Source: Grammothele lineata (Eukaryota; Basidiomycota; Agaricomycetes; Polyporales; Polyporaceae). Taken from it: a stretch of 64,000 nucleotides of DNA. The notes beneath the pieces are model-generated. The model was not told the DNA's origin. It ran no database searches and saw only the letters and a program-made list of their open reading frames with translations. Numbering within the stretch: position 1 is the stretch's first letter; each line of letters opens with the position of its first letter. The position numbers and the translations under genes were made by a program. The DNA lies in contig NDFF03000024.1 of NCBI GenBank assembly GCA_002150815.3, positions 62,001-126,000 on the forward strand, written 5' to 3'. Below are positions 34,825 to 45,736 of this stretch, one piece after another.

Positions 34825-36478
34825 ATGGCTGAAGCAGGAGATGTCAGTGCTGGCCAGTTGCGGCTCGCCACTGCAGCTGACCACACACTTGACGCTGAAT
34901 TCAAGGCAAAGCCATTACAAGGGGAGCTCAGCGCCCTTAAGCAGGAGCACCGCGACATTGATGGCCTCTTCGAGCGCGTCGAACAAAGCCTGAAGGGGCT
35001 TTCAATCCAGCTCGGTCCTGAGAGAACATCGGGCTTAGTAGATAAGTGGACTGGGCTTCGAAAGGTCTGCTATGTATTACGTTATACTCCACGCCATGCG
35101 GTCGATTGACAGCTCTTCTGTGAATCAGGACCACAAGGCCATTTACCGCAGTTCGCAGCGCAACGCGCGCACTTGCGCCCAGCACCTGGAAGCAGGTGAG
35201 ATATTCGCCGGTCCCGCATCTGCTAGTCATCTTGTTCGCCCTAAGAGATGATGGCTCACGAGAGGCGTATATAGTTCAAGACATAGTCATCAAGCCCATT
35301 CTGGGCCAACCAAATTCTATTCCTGTAGAGATGAAGAGGGCTATGATCGCGAAATTAACAGAGGTAAGGATATACGTCGTTCTATCACCATATCATTATT
35401 CTCGGACATTACCATTCGAGCCTGTACTCACCATGGCGGAATAATACAGACTGCCCACAATCATCTCAATCATGATGCAGCTGGCAACGACAATGCCGAC
35501 AAGTTCGGCGCGCTTGCAAAGAACGTCAAAGCGTTCCAGGCTGTACTTGAGAGCGCAATGACGGATCTCGAACTTGAGTCCGCTGAGCCCGCAGACGACA
35601 TTGGCAAGGAGAGCGACTCGGACACCGATGTCAAACTGGATGATGTCGCCGACCCTGAGAAGGCTCCCCGCAGCGACTCAGTCCAATTTGCGGAGCCTCC
35701 GTCCACGTGGACCAGCTGGTTCATGGACTGTGCCGTCAGCTTTGTTCAACGTGTCGTCTCAAGTGCGTGGAATTGGGTGAAAAAGTGCGCTATTCTCACC
35801 CCTTGTCGTGATCTTCCTCTGGCCGTATACTTTTTTCAATTATGGCTCATACATATTCATCACGATGACAGGACATGCCTGGCTATATGGAAGGTTCGCG
35901 GACTTACTCGCATACCAAGCTAGCGCTCGGTATCGCGCACACGTACGACAGGACGCTGAAGTACTACACTTTCAGAAGCTCAAGTGGTTCTTCAATAAGT
36001 TGTTAAGCCTCATTAGGTCCGCAATATCGTCCATCAAGAGTGTCGAAGTTGGCGTTGTGATGGGCGGTTGTGCGTTCTAGTTGTGTCGACCTTGGATTGA
36101 TGGCTAATACTGTTGGGGCAGGGATCATGTCTTATCTTCGTTTCGACCTGCGGAATACCGAGACGCCAGACGCCTTCGACATAGAAGAAGACTGCTCAGA
36201 GATTGCCAAAAGACTGCGCTCGTTCTTCGAATGCGCGTGGACCTACGTTCTCAACACACTCTCTCAGCTCTTGAAGAATACCGAAGAGAAAATAGCCCTG
36301 AGTATGGAGGTAAAATAGCCCCTTTTTGGCTTGTGAATAGTATGACGCGCACCTGACGGACCCTCCATAGAACGCACAGTCGGCGGAGGCCAGTCTACGC
36401 TCGATATCCATGGAATATACAGTCGCCGCCGCTCTCATTGAATCTCTCATGGAGTACTCGAAGTGTGATCGATCTTGA
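34825..36478 (+). CDS. Uncharacterised helical protein (400 aa, seven exons)
   Basis: Exons 34825-35064, 35129-35195, 35275-35363, 35450-35762, 35872-36069, 36122-36309 and 36371-36478 join in frame, all GT-AG, one intron with the good branch site GCTAATAC. The protein opens MAEAGDVSAGQLRLATAAD and is rich in amphipathic helix (LQGELSALKQEHRDIDGLFERVEQSLKGL split as LQGELSALKQEHRD and DGLFERVEQSLKGL), then KDHKAIYRSSQRNARTCAQHLE, an acidic linker (about 165-205) and a Trp/Phe-rich helical second half. I do not recognise the family. The N-terminal half recalls the helical bundles of some fungal proteins near incompatibility loci, but that is weak inference. No frame damage is seen. Confidence 0.78.
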
Positions 36479-36677
36479 GGGTGAACGCACAGCTCACAGT
36501 GAACCATAGGAATCCGTCGGCAGATGCATTGCATGTATATTACGGACGCGTCTCGAAATCGTCAGCGACTGTCATTCTCCGCAGGTGCCTTGCAAACGGG
36601 TAAACGGGCATACATAGACCAGGGCAATATGCATGCCAATGCGTCAAAGAAAGTCCTTGCAGTCGCTACATTGCGAG

Positions 36678-37816
36678 TCAAGGATGACGTCCATGATTCG
36701 TCGCGATCCGTTTCCACCACTCGTCCCGCTTCCCAGCAACGAACGCGTCGATCTCCCGTACACAGCACGGACACCACGCCCCACGCCCAACGCTCTCCTG
36801 CAAGGCGAAGCTGCTTCGCACAGGATCCCGGATCCCCATCTCGAGTACGTCCATAGTCAAGACCTCGCGGCGCCACGCCTCACCGGGCTTCCCACCGCGC
36901 GCCGGGCAGCCTACTGTCTTGAGCTCGTCGCACGCGCCCGAGCCGAGTCCGGGGGGTCCATCGACGACGAGCAGGCGCCATTCCGCCTGAAGCTCCTCGC
37001 GCAGCCTATGCAGGGGCCCGAGCTCCGAGACGTCGAGCCCGATGGCGTCCCGCTTCTCCGAGAGAGCCATCTCCCAGAACTGCGAGTTGGCGAGAAGCTC
37101 GTACCGCACACGGCCCTCGATCTCGGGGATGTTGTACCGCCGAGACGCGTCGAGAAGGTCGAGCGCGAGCGCGAGTGACAGGGGCTTGTCGCTCTCGCTG
37201 TCGGTTGGCGGGTTCGAGTCGGACCATAGCTCCGCGATGCGTTGTCTCGTCTGGTCTCGTACGGTTGTCCACGACAAACGGCATGCGGCGCGGTACGCAG
37301 AAAGCGTCTCCTCGGGCTTCAGAGCGTCTGCGCGAGTGTCGTTGCCGTTCCTAGCGACCAACGGTAAGCATAGTAGCCCCGTGAGGTGAATAGCATAACT
37401 CACGACGGTATCTTTGCGAGACGGAGCAGGAGGGTGAAGCCTTCTGCAGACACGTCGTGGAGAGTGTGACTCGGACAGCCACCTACGCGCCTGGCAGCGG
37501 CCGACGCGGCCCAGTTGGGCTTCGAGAACAGCTCTTCAAAGTAGCTGCTATGTCCCGCGAGATGCGATTGCTGAAGCTTGAAGTAGGTCTTCTCTGCCTG
37601 GATAACCACATCTCCATTTGCGTCCCATATGTCCGACCATACGCCTCCGGATGGAAGACTAGGCCGCGCGTTGGAGACGTACTTTCGTAGCGCCGCAGAA
37701 GGACCGATCTCTTTCCAATTTCCAGCCTAGCAGCAGGCGTTGAGCTTAACTTAACGGAAGATCACACAGTTGAAGGTTAAAAATTAACTCACCGCGCTTA
37801 CTCTGTACTTTCTCAT
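36678..37816 (-). CDS. BTB/POZ-domain protein (339 aa)
   Basis: Exons 37793-37816, 37404-37726 and 36678-37350; introns GTGAGT...GCTAG and GTGAGT...GCTAG keep frame. The tiny first exon (MRKYRVSA) is the least certain part. The BTB fold is recognised from SDIWDANGDVVIQAEKTYFKLQ (given here as SDIWDANGDVVIQ and AEKTYFKLQ), HLAGHSSYFEELF and CPSHTLHDVSAEGFTLLL, followed by the BACK-like helical part with ALDLLDASRRYNIPEIEGRVRYEL split as ALDLLDASRRYNI and IEGRVRYEL, typical of the large Agaricomycete BTB family. Such proteins usually dimerise and may act as adaptors for Cul3 ubiquitin ligases. A CPCC motif lies near the C-terminus. Substrate unknown. Confidence 0.82.
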
Positions 37817-38292
37817 GGGCTCCCCATAGCCTCCTCCTATTGTGACATTGACGTATCTGCTTAAACCCCGGCTGCGAGTCTGCCACAGGGGAATCGAGAC
37901 CGCGAAGTTTCAGCTGTGATGAGAGCTACGTAGAAAGACAATGTATCCTCACCTTTGTCATTGCGTAAACACGCGTATATTGGAGAATGGGGAACAGATC
38001 GGATGAACGTCGATGGTCCTAAAGAACCTGCCAGCGACGCGCGTCGAGTGACTCGGAGTCGCCTTCAGACGCGTCGTGACGGAATCACATGACCATCCGT
38101 CACAAGCTTCGTCGAAAGTCGCGATTTTGAGTACAGCATGAAGTGACTCGCATTCGTTGCGCTGTATGTAAGTACTCAGCCGCTGCGGATCTCCCCGCGT
38201 TTTTTGAAGCTGCTCTCTACGCGCGGCGATGCTGGTGATTTCGGTGGGCGCGACTGTGTGCTTGGAGGACGAGATGTGTGACAGTGTCTGCT
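37817..38292. other. Intergenic upstream of the BTB gene
   Basis: The promoter of the BTB gene should lie here. No coding feature is seen before dispersed repeat copy B. Confidence 0.5.
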
Positions 38293-38866
38293 CGCCGGCC
38301 CGACCCGGCACGTAGCCGGAGGCACCGCACGTGCGCTGCGCGCGGGCGTCAAGCGAAATCTATCGAGGTCCGTTTGTCCTCTCTCATTGATTTGCCTCTC
38401 CTTCCGCTGCGCGTTACACCCGCCTCCTGCATCTGTGATATTTCCCTCTTCTGGCGGTATATCTCCTCCAATGTGTCGACCAATCCTTCGACAACACCCG
38501 ATCGACAGCCTTACCCGCCAGCGATACAAAGCTCTCTGCACCGCGTCGACAACATAGAAGCTTCACAAGCCAAGAAGCCTCCATAACTTCTCTTGAAGTC
38601 TTCGCAAGTCTCCCGCTAACTACAGACATCAAATAAGGAGATCAGATGCGGAGTCATTCTCCAGGAGGAGCGCCCTTCGTCCAGAGGTGATGGTGTATAA
38701 CGTCAGGTGAGTCTTTGTATGTCCGTCGCACATCGAGTCATGTCCCAAAATCGTCGAGCGTTGGAGGCCTTGATGCGCTCTTCACGTGTTGAAAGTACAC
38801 GCTATGGACGTTTGGCGAGAGCCGAGGCAGTAGAACGCGAGAAGGCCGCTCCGATCCCGACCTGCG
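38293..38866 (+). repeat. Dispersed direct repeat, copy B
   Basis: Counterpart of 32941-33483 with many point differences and small indels. The core reads AACACCCGATCGACAGCC near 38500, then AAGCTCTCTGCACCGCG. The 5.3 kb between the copies holds host-type genes. Confidence 0.75.
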
Positions 38867-39220
38867 AACGGCACCGACCCCGACGCGTGTATTGTAGATC
38901 CACTGCATCGCTCGGTGTTTGTGGGGATCTATACAGATTGGAAATGCAAGCGCCGCCGCCGCGGCGCTGTCGATTCCTTCTCATGTGTATGCTGATCAAT
39001 AATTTCAAAGTGCACGGGACCGCGTCGTGGACGCGTCGCGTCGGTGGCGTCCTGCCGGCAGTAACGCGACCTCCCTTTACGACACGCGATCGCAAAAGGA
39101 CTTTGCCTCAATCGAGTCAGGGGCTCCGCAGACCCGTCAATTTCAATTCTAGGGCGTATATGAGCACGACGCGCTGCGCTGCTTGAGAACAAGCCCTCTC
39201 ATTTCGAGACTCTACCCGCG
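38867..39220. other. Intergenic upstream of GST2
   Basis: Promoter region of GST2. No gene or repeat is recognised. Confidence 0.5.
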
Positions 39221-40144
39221 ATGTCCAAGCCAGCTCAGATCATCTTCTACACTTTCTGGGTGAGCATCGCTTGTCGTGCTCTCTCGTCGACGAACGTCCA
39301 CTAACGTCCTGCACAGAGCTCCCAGCACGCGCATCGCGTTGCCCTTGCGCTCGAGGAGATCAACGTCGAACACACGACCTACGAGGTCAACCTCGCTGAC
39401 AAGCCCGAGTGGTTTGCCCAGAAGGTCAGCCCTCCAGATGGCAAGGTGCGCTTCTTCCACGTCCCCCAGATTGACTGCACAACCGATCGTCTCTTCCTCT
39501 CAGGTCCCCGCCCTCCTCTACGGCGGCGCCCCTTGCAGCCCCGAGTCGCCCTCGCCCGACAGCACCCTCGTCTCCGCCTCCCTCGTCATCCTCGAGTTCC
39601 TCGCCGACCTCTTCCCCACTTCCAACATCCTCCCCGCCTCCCCAGCCGGGCGCGCCGCCGTACGCAGCTTCGTTTCCCTCTTCGAGGACAAGTTCACCCG
39701 CGCCTTCAAAGGCGCATTCATGCGTGGGGATCCCGCCCACACCCTCCTCGACGCCCTCTCCGCCGTCCAGGCGCGCCTTCCCCCTGACGGCGGGTTCGCG
39801 CACGGGACGTGGTCGATGGCAGAGATGGTCGCGGGACCGTACCTCGTGCGCGCGTGGCGCATGCTCGAGCGGGACGTGGGCAAGTACCCAGAAGGAGAGG
39901 GAAAGGAGGTCTGGGCGACCATTATGGGCGACGCGAAGTACGCGCGGATCCGGAAGTACGTTGAGGACATTGAGGCGTACCCGGCATGGAAGGCGACGTG
40001 GGATGAGGTGAGCGTTTACGCGTTTGGAAGGGTTGACGATCGGTGTAGTGATAATTCCGACTTTGACAGGAACGCCAGTTGATGGCGTGGACGAACTGGC
40101 CGGGTGTTGTCCGGGGGCACCCTCTGTACAAGTACTGCTACTAG
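39221..40144 (+). CDS. Glutathione S-transferase, copy 2 (248 aa)
   Basis: Exons 39221-39259, 39317-39445, 39504-40007 and 40070-40144, with the same four-exon structure and intron phases as GST1. MSKPAQIIFYTFW/SSQHAHRVALALEE starts the thioredoxin-like domain; KVPALLYGG and SLVILEFLADLFP follow, then the helical domain with WSMAEMVAGPYLVRAW. In GST1 the glutathione gamma-glutamyl contact is E-S (ITESLV); here the same place reads VSASLV, so the acidic residue is replaced by Ala, which may weaken or change substrate binding. The C-terminal tail (ERQLMAWTNWPG...KYCY) differs from GST1. It heads a GST/F-box-like/HET-relic neighbourhood. Confidence 0.9.
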
Positions 40145-40690
40145 TTCGCGGTACGGTGTCGGTATTCGTATCCAAGTCTTGACGCCAACTCAGGCCTGCA
40201 TGTTTAACACGATCGAGTATGATTGAGACAGCGGCGATACAAGTTGTGTATAAGTTAAGTAATAAGTCAGTCAATTCATGTCGGAAAGGGAGAAGACGAG
40301 TAACCGCAAGAGCGTGGAGGGCGGGCGGATGGCAACGGGAGTTGTGGCTCATCACTGTCGAGACTCTCTACTCGCTCTTGAACCAGAGAGTTTGAAGAGG
40401 GATGAGGTGGCGGACCGCGAGCTGGGAAGGCGCGAGCTGGAATGCGCACGCCATGGGTTGGGCCTGGTGGCGGATGCAGGAGGGATGACTTCAGGTGTCT
40501 GAAAATGCCGCCTGAAAGGCAGCATCCTCAACCGGCATCGATAGTGCGAGTAGGCGGTGTACCGTGAACGTGTTGAAGGGTCAGGTGGCGACGTGTCTGG
40601 GCACGCTTCAAGAGCCGAACTGCACACAGAGCTCCCAATGAGCGTAGCTCGACAACCAAGAGCGTAGCAGACTCACCGGACGCGAAGGTG
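40145..40690. other. Spacer between GST2 and the F-box-like pseudogene
   Basis: 3' flanks of two convergent genes. Nothing else is seen. Confidence 0.5.
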
Positions 40691-41706
40691 CGTAGCTCAC
40701 CACCTTGACGAGCGCCACGTCATGCTCTTTGCAAGCGGCGCGAGCTTCCTCCTAGCCCTCAGGGTCGTCCAGCGTAGCATGCACAACAATCGTCCTACAG
40801 GCAGCGTCTTCTTCGAGCCGAGGCCAGCACATGAACCCTGACGAGAGCGATTTTGGGATAGCGTAACCCACAACGGAGCTGCGCAACGAGCCACAGGGAA
40901 CGACTTGCGGACGCCGCGGAGGGGCCTCGAGGATGAGCGTGTGGAGCGTGTGCGCGACTCGGACGCACATAAGCCGGACGGGGTTGTCGATGTGGAGACG
41001 CGTAATCTCAGGGAAGAGCCTGGGGAGCACGCAGATAAAACAGGAGTCCGAACAAGGACTTCCTCGAGGGGTGTGGGAGCCCGCGTTCGGGGGCGTAGGT
41101 GCGCTCGAGCAGGGTTGGTAGTGGCGGAAGTGCAAGAGACGAATGGACGGCACGGGTTGCTGTGGTTCCAGAAGAAATGTACGGCCGTTGTAATCGAAGT
41201 GAAGGCTTCTGAGGGAAGGAAACTGCTTGACGAATACCTCGAAGGGGTCCGTGAGCTCGACCTCATGAACTGTCCATTTATCCGGGTCGGGCGCGAGGGT
41301 CAGGCGAGCGCAGTCGCCAATCATGAAGCGGATTGAGTCAATAGATTTGCGGGTACGCTGTTGGCGTGTGGAGGAGTCCACGAAGGTGCCCTCTAAGCGG
41401 ACGTGGGAACGCTTGAAGAGGAGGTTTTGGAACTCGTCCGAATGCCAGGGAAGTCCGAAGAGAGCCGCGGCATCCCGGAGAATGTTGCGATAGGTTGCGA
41501 AGTCGGTGTATTTCTTAGAGTTATCGCCAGCAAGGATGACACACCTGGTCGTGACTCGGAGCGCAATCTCATGCAGAAGGGGGTGCGCGGCGGAGAGGGC
41601 ATTGTAGAGACATGCGCTGCTCCGGGAAGATGGTAGAAGTCCATGCGAGCTGAACGATGTCCTCGATCGTCTCTGCCGGAAGAGTCGGAGAGATACTGTC
41701 GGGCAT
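40691..41706 (-). pseudogene. F-box-like / lineage-specific family, copy 3, broken
   Basis: Begins MPDSISPTLPAETIEDIVQLAW at 41706, clearly the family of 12.5, 14.8 and 52.4 kb. Around 41605-41609 two bases are missing between RMSL and NALSAAH, shifting the frame. The downstream frame then reads well: DFATYRNILRDAAALFGLPWH, RSHVRLEGTF, MIGDCARL, FPSLRSLHFDY, LPRLFPEITRLHIDNPV, VGYAIPKSLSSGFMCW. At 40752-40754 the conserved Trp of PEGWE is a TAG stop, after which EEARAACKEHDVALVK continues. A conserved GTGAGCTAC donor after LVK matches the 52 kb copy. Two independent lesions make it a pseudogene. Confidence 0.85.
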
Positions 41707-42039
41707 CTAGCTTGTACTGCAGATCAAAGAGGAAGGGCTGCCCAGCAACGGATGGGAGGAGAGTCAGAAAATGACTCTCGGTCGGACTCCGGGAGTCGGG
41801 CCGAAGCCCAGCTCGAATTTTTGCTGCGTTTGACGCTGGGTGCCCGTACAGGACGCTATGACGTCATCACATGCAGGCGACTCTGCCTCTGCTTTCGCGG
41901 GATGAGAACCGGACAAATTCTCCTATTATTCGACCACATTCAGTACGTCACAAGAAACGATTCGCAAGCTTACGAGTCAGTCATAGTATACAAACTGCCG
42001 TATCCACCATGACCGCCACAAAACGTGATGCTCTCTGAG
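41707..42039. other. Spacer upstream of the F-box-like pseudogene
   Basis: About 330 bp between this pseudogene and the HET relic, the same HET-to-F-box-like spacing as at 13.6-14.1 and 15.9-16.2 kb. No gene is seen. Confidence 0.5.
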
Positions 42040-42365
42040 GTTTGAGCCCAGTCCGTGCACATCACCCACCTCCTCTCGCGCCCATCAGGCTCCTTGAGCG
42101 AACCTCACTGTGCAGTGCTGAACCAGAAAGACTTACTGCACCCAGCGCGCGCGATCCGGCCACATGGTGATATGGTCCCCCGGGAATACATGCGAGGGGT
42201 CCGCGAACATATGCTCATCCCCTAGCCCGAGCGCGCCCACCAGCTTATACCTCCCGTGGACCAGCCTCCCAGACCGCGGATATCGACGGGACCGAGCCTG
42301 AGGGAGCATGCTGCTCGCAGTTTCCGTGGGTGGCGACGGAGATGCACGTCAAGGCTTGCGGCGCT
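42040..42365 (-). pseudogene. HET C-terminal relic (42.2 kb)
   Basis: On the minus strand, in changing frames, it reads LTCISVATHGNCEQHAPSG, YKLVGALGLGDEHMFADPSH, VFPGDHITMWPDRARWVQ, a stop, then QHCTVRFAQGA and another stop. These match in order the HET family segments QTCLLVITLGTCDAA, HVCPKDHIEGWPDGSR and HCTVRFAPDE. Frame changes and stops mark it as decayed. Confidence 0.72.
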
Positions 42366-45300
42366 GGTCGTGTTTGAAGCTGAGTCGTACGTACGTCCTT
42401 TTGGACTAGTCGTATAGAAGCAGGCGGTGATACTGTAGGTGGCGATAAGGCAGACGAACGTAACGGGGACGTAGTCTGCGAGGAAACGCAGAAAGGCAGC
42501 GGGTAGTACCATTCGTCTGACCGCACGACGGTACAGGTTCATCGTATCTTGACGTCGATATTGTCGCGCGCGCTCTCGGTGCGCTCGGCGTTTCGTGCGC
42601 AGCGCACATCCCGAAAGGATTCTGAGTCGACCTAGACGTAAGAGAAAGGAGTGGCCACCTGGAACGTCCAAGTCCTCCGGGGCAGCGAGGAACGCAGGCT
42701 CCGCGCGTTGTACCTAGGAGTAGGATGCGCGAAGAATGTCGGTGGAAGGAGCGCGGAGTACGACTGGACTCTGCACAAGTGAGGCGGCATATCACGGTGT
42801 GAGGATGAGTGCTTTGAATGGTGAAGGGTAGAGGATGGCATGGCCCCATACACTGAGGAGGTACAGTCGCCAGGACGAGGAGGACGGCGGTGAGAGACGA
42901 AACCGCTGTCGGTGGGGACCGGAGCGAAACGACAGACAATGGAACTGGCGGGGTCTAGAGGATGAGATGAGGCTAATACGGAATGCACTTCACCGTAGGT
43001 ACGGTGCTCGCAATTCTCCAGGTTAACGCGGCCGACGGAAAGGTATTCTGGGGGTGCTTGACGACGGCGAAGATCTAAGACTCATGCGCCGCCTCTTGTA
43101 GCTGTGCGGAACGATGTCCACTATGTACAGTGTGAGTCGAGAAAAAGGGTCCGGACGACGCGTGGGGCTATTCGTGTTGCTTACCCAGTGGTCGTTGTGG
43201 CGGCCGTGCGCGAAGCCCGCCAGTGAGCTCAGCGTAAATCGTGAGTCATTCTGAAGTGCGATCGCGACGCGTTCTCATTTGCAGCTACGCAAAAGAAATG
43301 AAGCCTGCTACCAATACTTAGTCGCAACTCGCATGCATCCAGGTCAGAGGACGTGAGAGGCGAAGACTTTGACTCGGAGGACGTGGTGGGTGGAGGCAAC
43401 CGGCAAGGGTAGCGACGGCAGCACCGGGCCGGACAAATTGAGAACCGGCGCCAAAGCACAAACTGGCCTCGTCGCTTGCCCAGCGACATGACTCATGACA
43501 CCCGGTGACCGCCGTCTTGTCCCTGTCGCCGTTCTCCCCTGCTCAGGCCATAGAGCCCTTATAGCCCCCGTGCGAAATGCGCGGACTGCTTCAGCAAATT
43601 CGAAAGCTCCAACATAGGTCTCCCGTCCGCGGTTCAAGTTCAAACGTTCGCTGACTCGGAAAGCGTCTCCTGTCGTCATGAGGCGTCCGCACCGGAACGA
43701 TCGAGGAGGCCCTTGCGTAGTATTGCGGTGTGTAGGACATCTCTCATTTACCAGTGACAGGTGAGTTGTTGTACTGCTACTGTCTCCAACCGCCGTTCTG
43801 ACTCTGGCTCGCGTGGCCGGCCTCCAGTGCTGCGCCTCCACCTGTCAGGTCCTCAGATCTCCACCTGCATGGTGCTACTTCGCAGATCCCCCTCTTCCGC
43901 CCAAGCAAGGATACGTGCCTAATGCGTTCACTACTGCGTACAGTCTACGAGACTTACGACACCCCGACCCTCGCGTTTGTTCACAATCTCCACGTTCCTC
44001 GGGCACTGGCGTACGCCCTCCAAGACCGATGAAACCTCAGGCTCTTCCACGCCTACGTACAACACCCGGCTTATTCCCCCGGTAAGTTCAGTCTCTTTCT
44101 CACATGCGGACTGCTCATGGAGGCGACTATCGATGCAGTTCCTACTCTGCGCTTTATCCCGAACTCCCTGCTGCTCGTGTGAAAGTCTCCATGGACGTCG
44201 TCAATACGCGCAGTCCTGGCGCGTTACGGAGGATATGACCTGGCGCCGTCCGACAGGCAGAATGAAGCCATCGTAGCCGAGATCAAGACGTGGAGCGCAG
44301 ACCCGGTATCATCGTCGGCAACGAGTATATCGTGAAGTACGTCTATCGTCTCCATAACACGTGTTGACCCCCGGAGTGTTCACACATACGGTATCGTACA
44401 GCCATTTCACTGCAAACGGCGATGTTGACGCGAACGACAGCGTCGAGAATGCCCATGCCGCGCCTCATGTGCGAGCGGTGGGACTATAGGGGCGACTGGT
44501 ACTCGAAGTGGTGAGCCTGGTTCCTCTGATTATGTCTGTCCTTCGCCTTTTCCCGTCATCTTTTAGCTGCGATGTACACTTACATGCTCCGTTTCACTGT
44601 AGCTTCGACGTCGGGCTCGTACTTCCTATCCTTTTGCTCCTCGTCGCCGCCTCGCTGGGCCCACGCGGAACCTGCTCGTCTCCACCACCTCCTATCCAAC
44701 TAGTCAACATAGATACGCACCCCACGCGTGGCCGCTAGCGCCGTCAGAGTCGCCCCGACCGCGGTCGTCTTGACTACTGCGTGGGCCTCGCGCGCACGAG
44801 TGGGACGGGCGTGTCGGCGCGAAGAGCCGAGCGGGCATGCGCGAGCTTCAAGTTCCCGAGGTGCGCGCCGAGGAACATCGAGAGATATATTTGCGCGAGC
44901 GCGGCCCGACCTGTCCGCGTGCCGGAGTACCGCGCGCGCCAACGCCGAGGAGACTGCACGGCAGATGGGGAGCGTAAGGTCGATGTTGGGATTCTCGATG
45001 ATCTCGTGGCTCGGTGGATTCGCGGTGGATGGGCTCTTGCTACGTTGACAAGACGGACAGCAGGCATCTTTCTGCCACCAATGCCATGCATCGGCGTCAC
45101 CCTTTCCCGCTCGCCCATTACGCGCTCCTCTACGGTGTCCCGGGCGACAACACTCTTCGCCCCATCCAGAGTGGCAGACGATCGGCATCTCGACACAGCT
45201 TGACTCTCATCCTATCGACTCCGACAACCCTCTATAAGCTCCGCGCTCTCCCGCAAAGATGTCTCCGCCAGCCAAACCCTGCTGTTCCGCGTCGCCGTCC

Positions 45301-45562
45301 CCACGCTCACCGACCACCTCCCCGCGACATCCGTCAGGTTCGTCTTCACATTCCCACCTACTGCCCTTCGACTGGTCCGCGAAGACGTCCGCACGACTGA
45401 TACGGGTACGACGGGCGCCGCTAGTCCTCATGACGTGCGTCTGCGTCCTCACCGCCGGGATCCGCCGGCCCGCCGTGTCGAGCTCGTCGATATCACTGAA
45501 CCGGGTTCCTATGTTCCATCGGGCGAAGTAAAAACTAGTGGGTGTGATCGGGCTGAGCTGTG
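42366..45562. other. Gap of about 3.2 kb, only doubtful coding traces
   Basis: No intact gene. On the plus strand 44180-44340 reads VKVSMDVV, GYDLAPSDRQNEAIVAEIKTW and GIIVGNEYIVK across frame changes, which recalls the strand with the acid/base Glu (VGNE) of GH17 beta-1,3-glucanases; this is tentative. A frame at 42222-42671 (minus) has one hydrophobic segment but no recognisable family. A coding-like plus-strand stretch at about 45230-45400 (VSASQTLLFRVAVPT) is not assigned. Confidence 0.45.
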
Positions 45563-45736
45563 TACAAGACCAGGGACGCCGTGCGCGTACGTGTCGCGAC
45601 GTGGCTTGATCGCGCACAAATGGTACCACAGGTCGCGCCGGATACTTGCTGCACGTTGAAGCTCGCCGCAGAGTACGGGCGCGGAGAGACCTTTGTTATG
45701 CGTATAGATTGGGGTGGGATTCTGGGCGAGAAGTAA
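45563..45736 (+). pseudogene. HET C-terminal relic (45.6 kb), opposite strand
   Basis: The plus strand reads VATWLDRAQMV, then CCTLKLAAEYGRGETFVMRIDW and GGILGEK before TAA at 45734. The pattern CTL(R/K)(F/L)...G(E/G)T(F/L)V...(D/E)W ends most HET copies here (HET5: CTLRFEPKEGQEEILKAFLEW). No upstream HET exon is legible. The assignment is weaker than for the other relics because the fragment is short. Confidence 0.5.

Noticed and set aside
35763..35871. A hydrophobic membrane helix (VVIFLWPYTFFNYG) inside the helical-protein gene
   Set aside because: It can only be read by a frameshift; a canonical GTGCGT...ACAG intron covers it and joins the flanking exons in frame.
32941..38866. The two direct repeats as LTRs of one retrotransposon
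   Set aside because: The sequence between them holds spliced host-type genes and no reverse transcriptase, integrase or primer-binding site.
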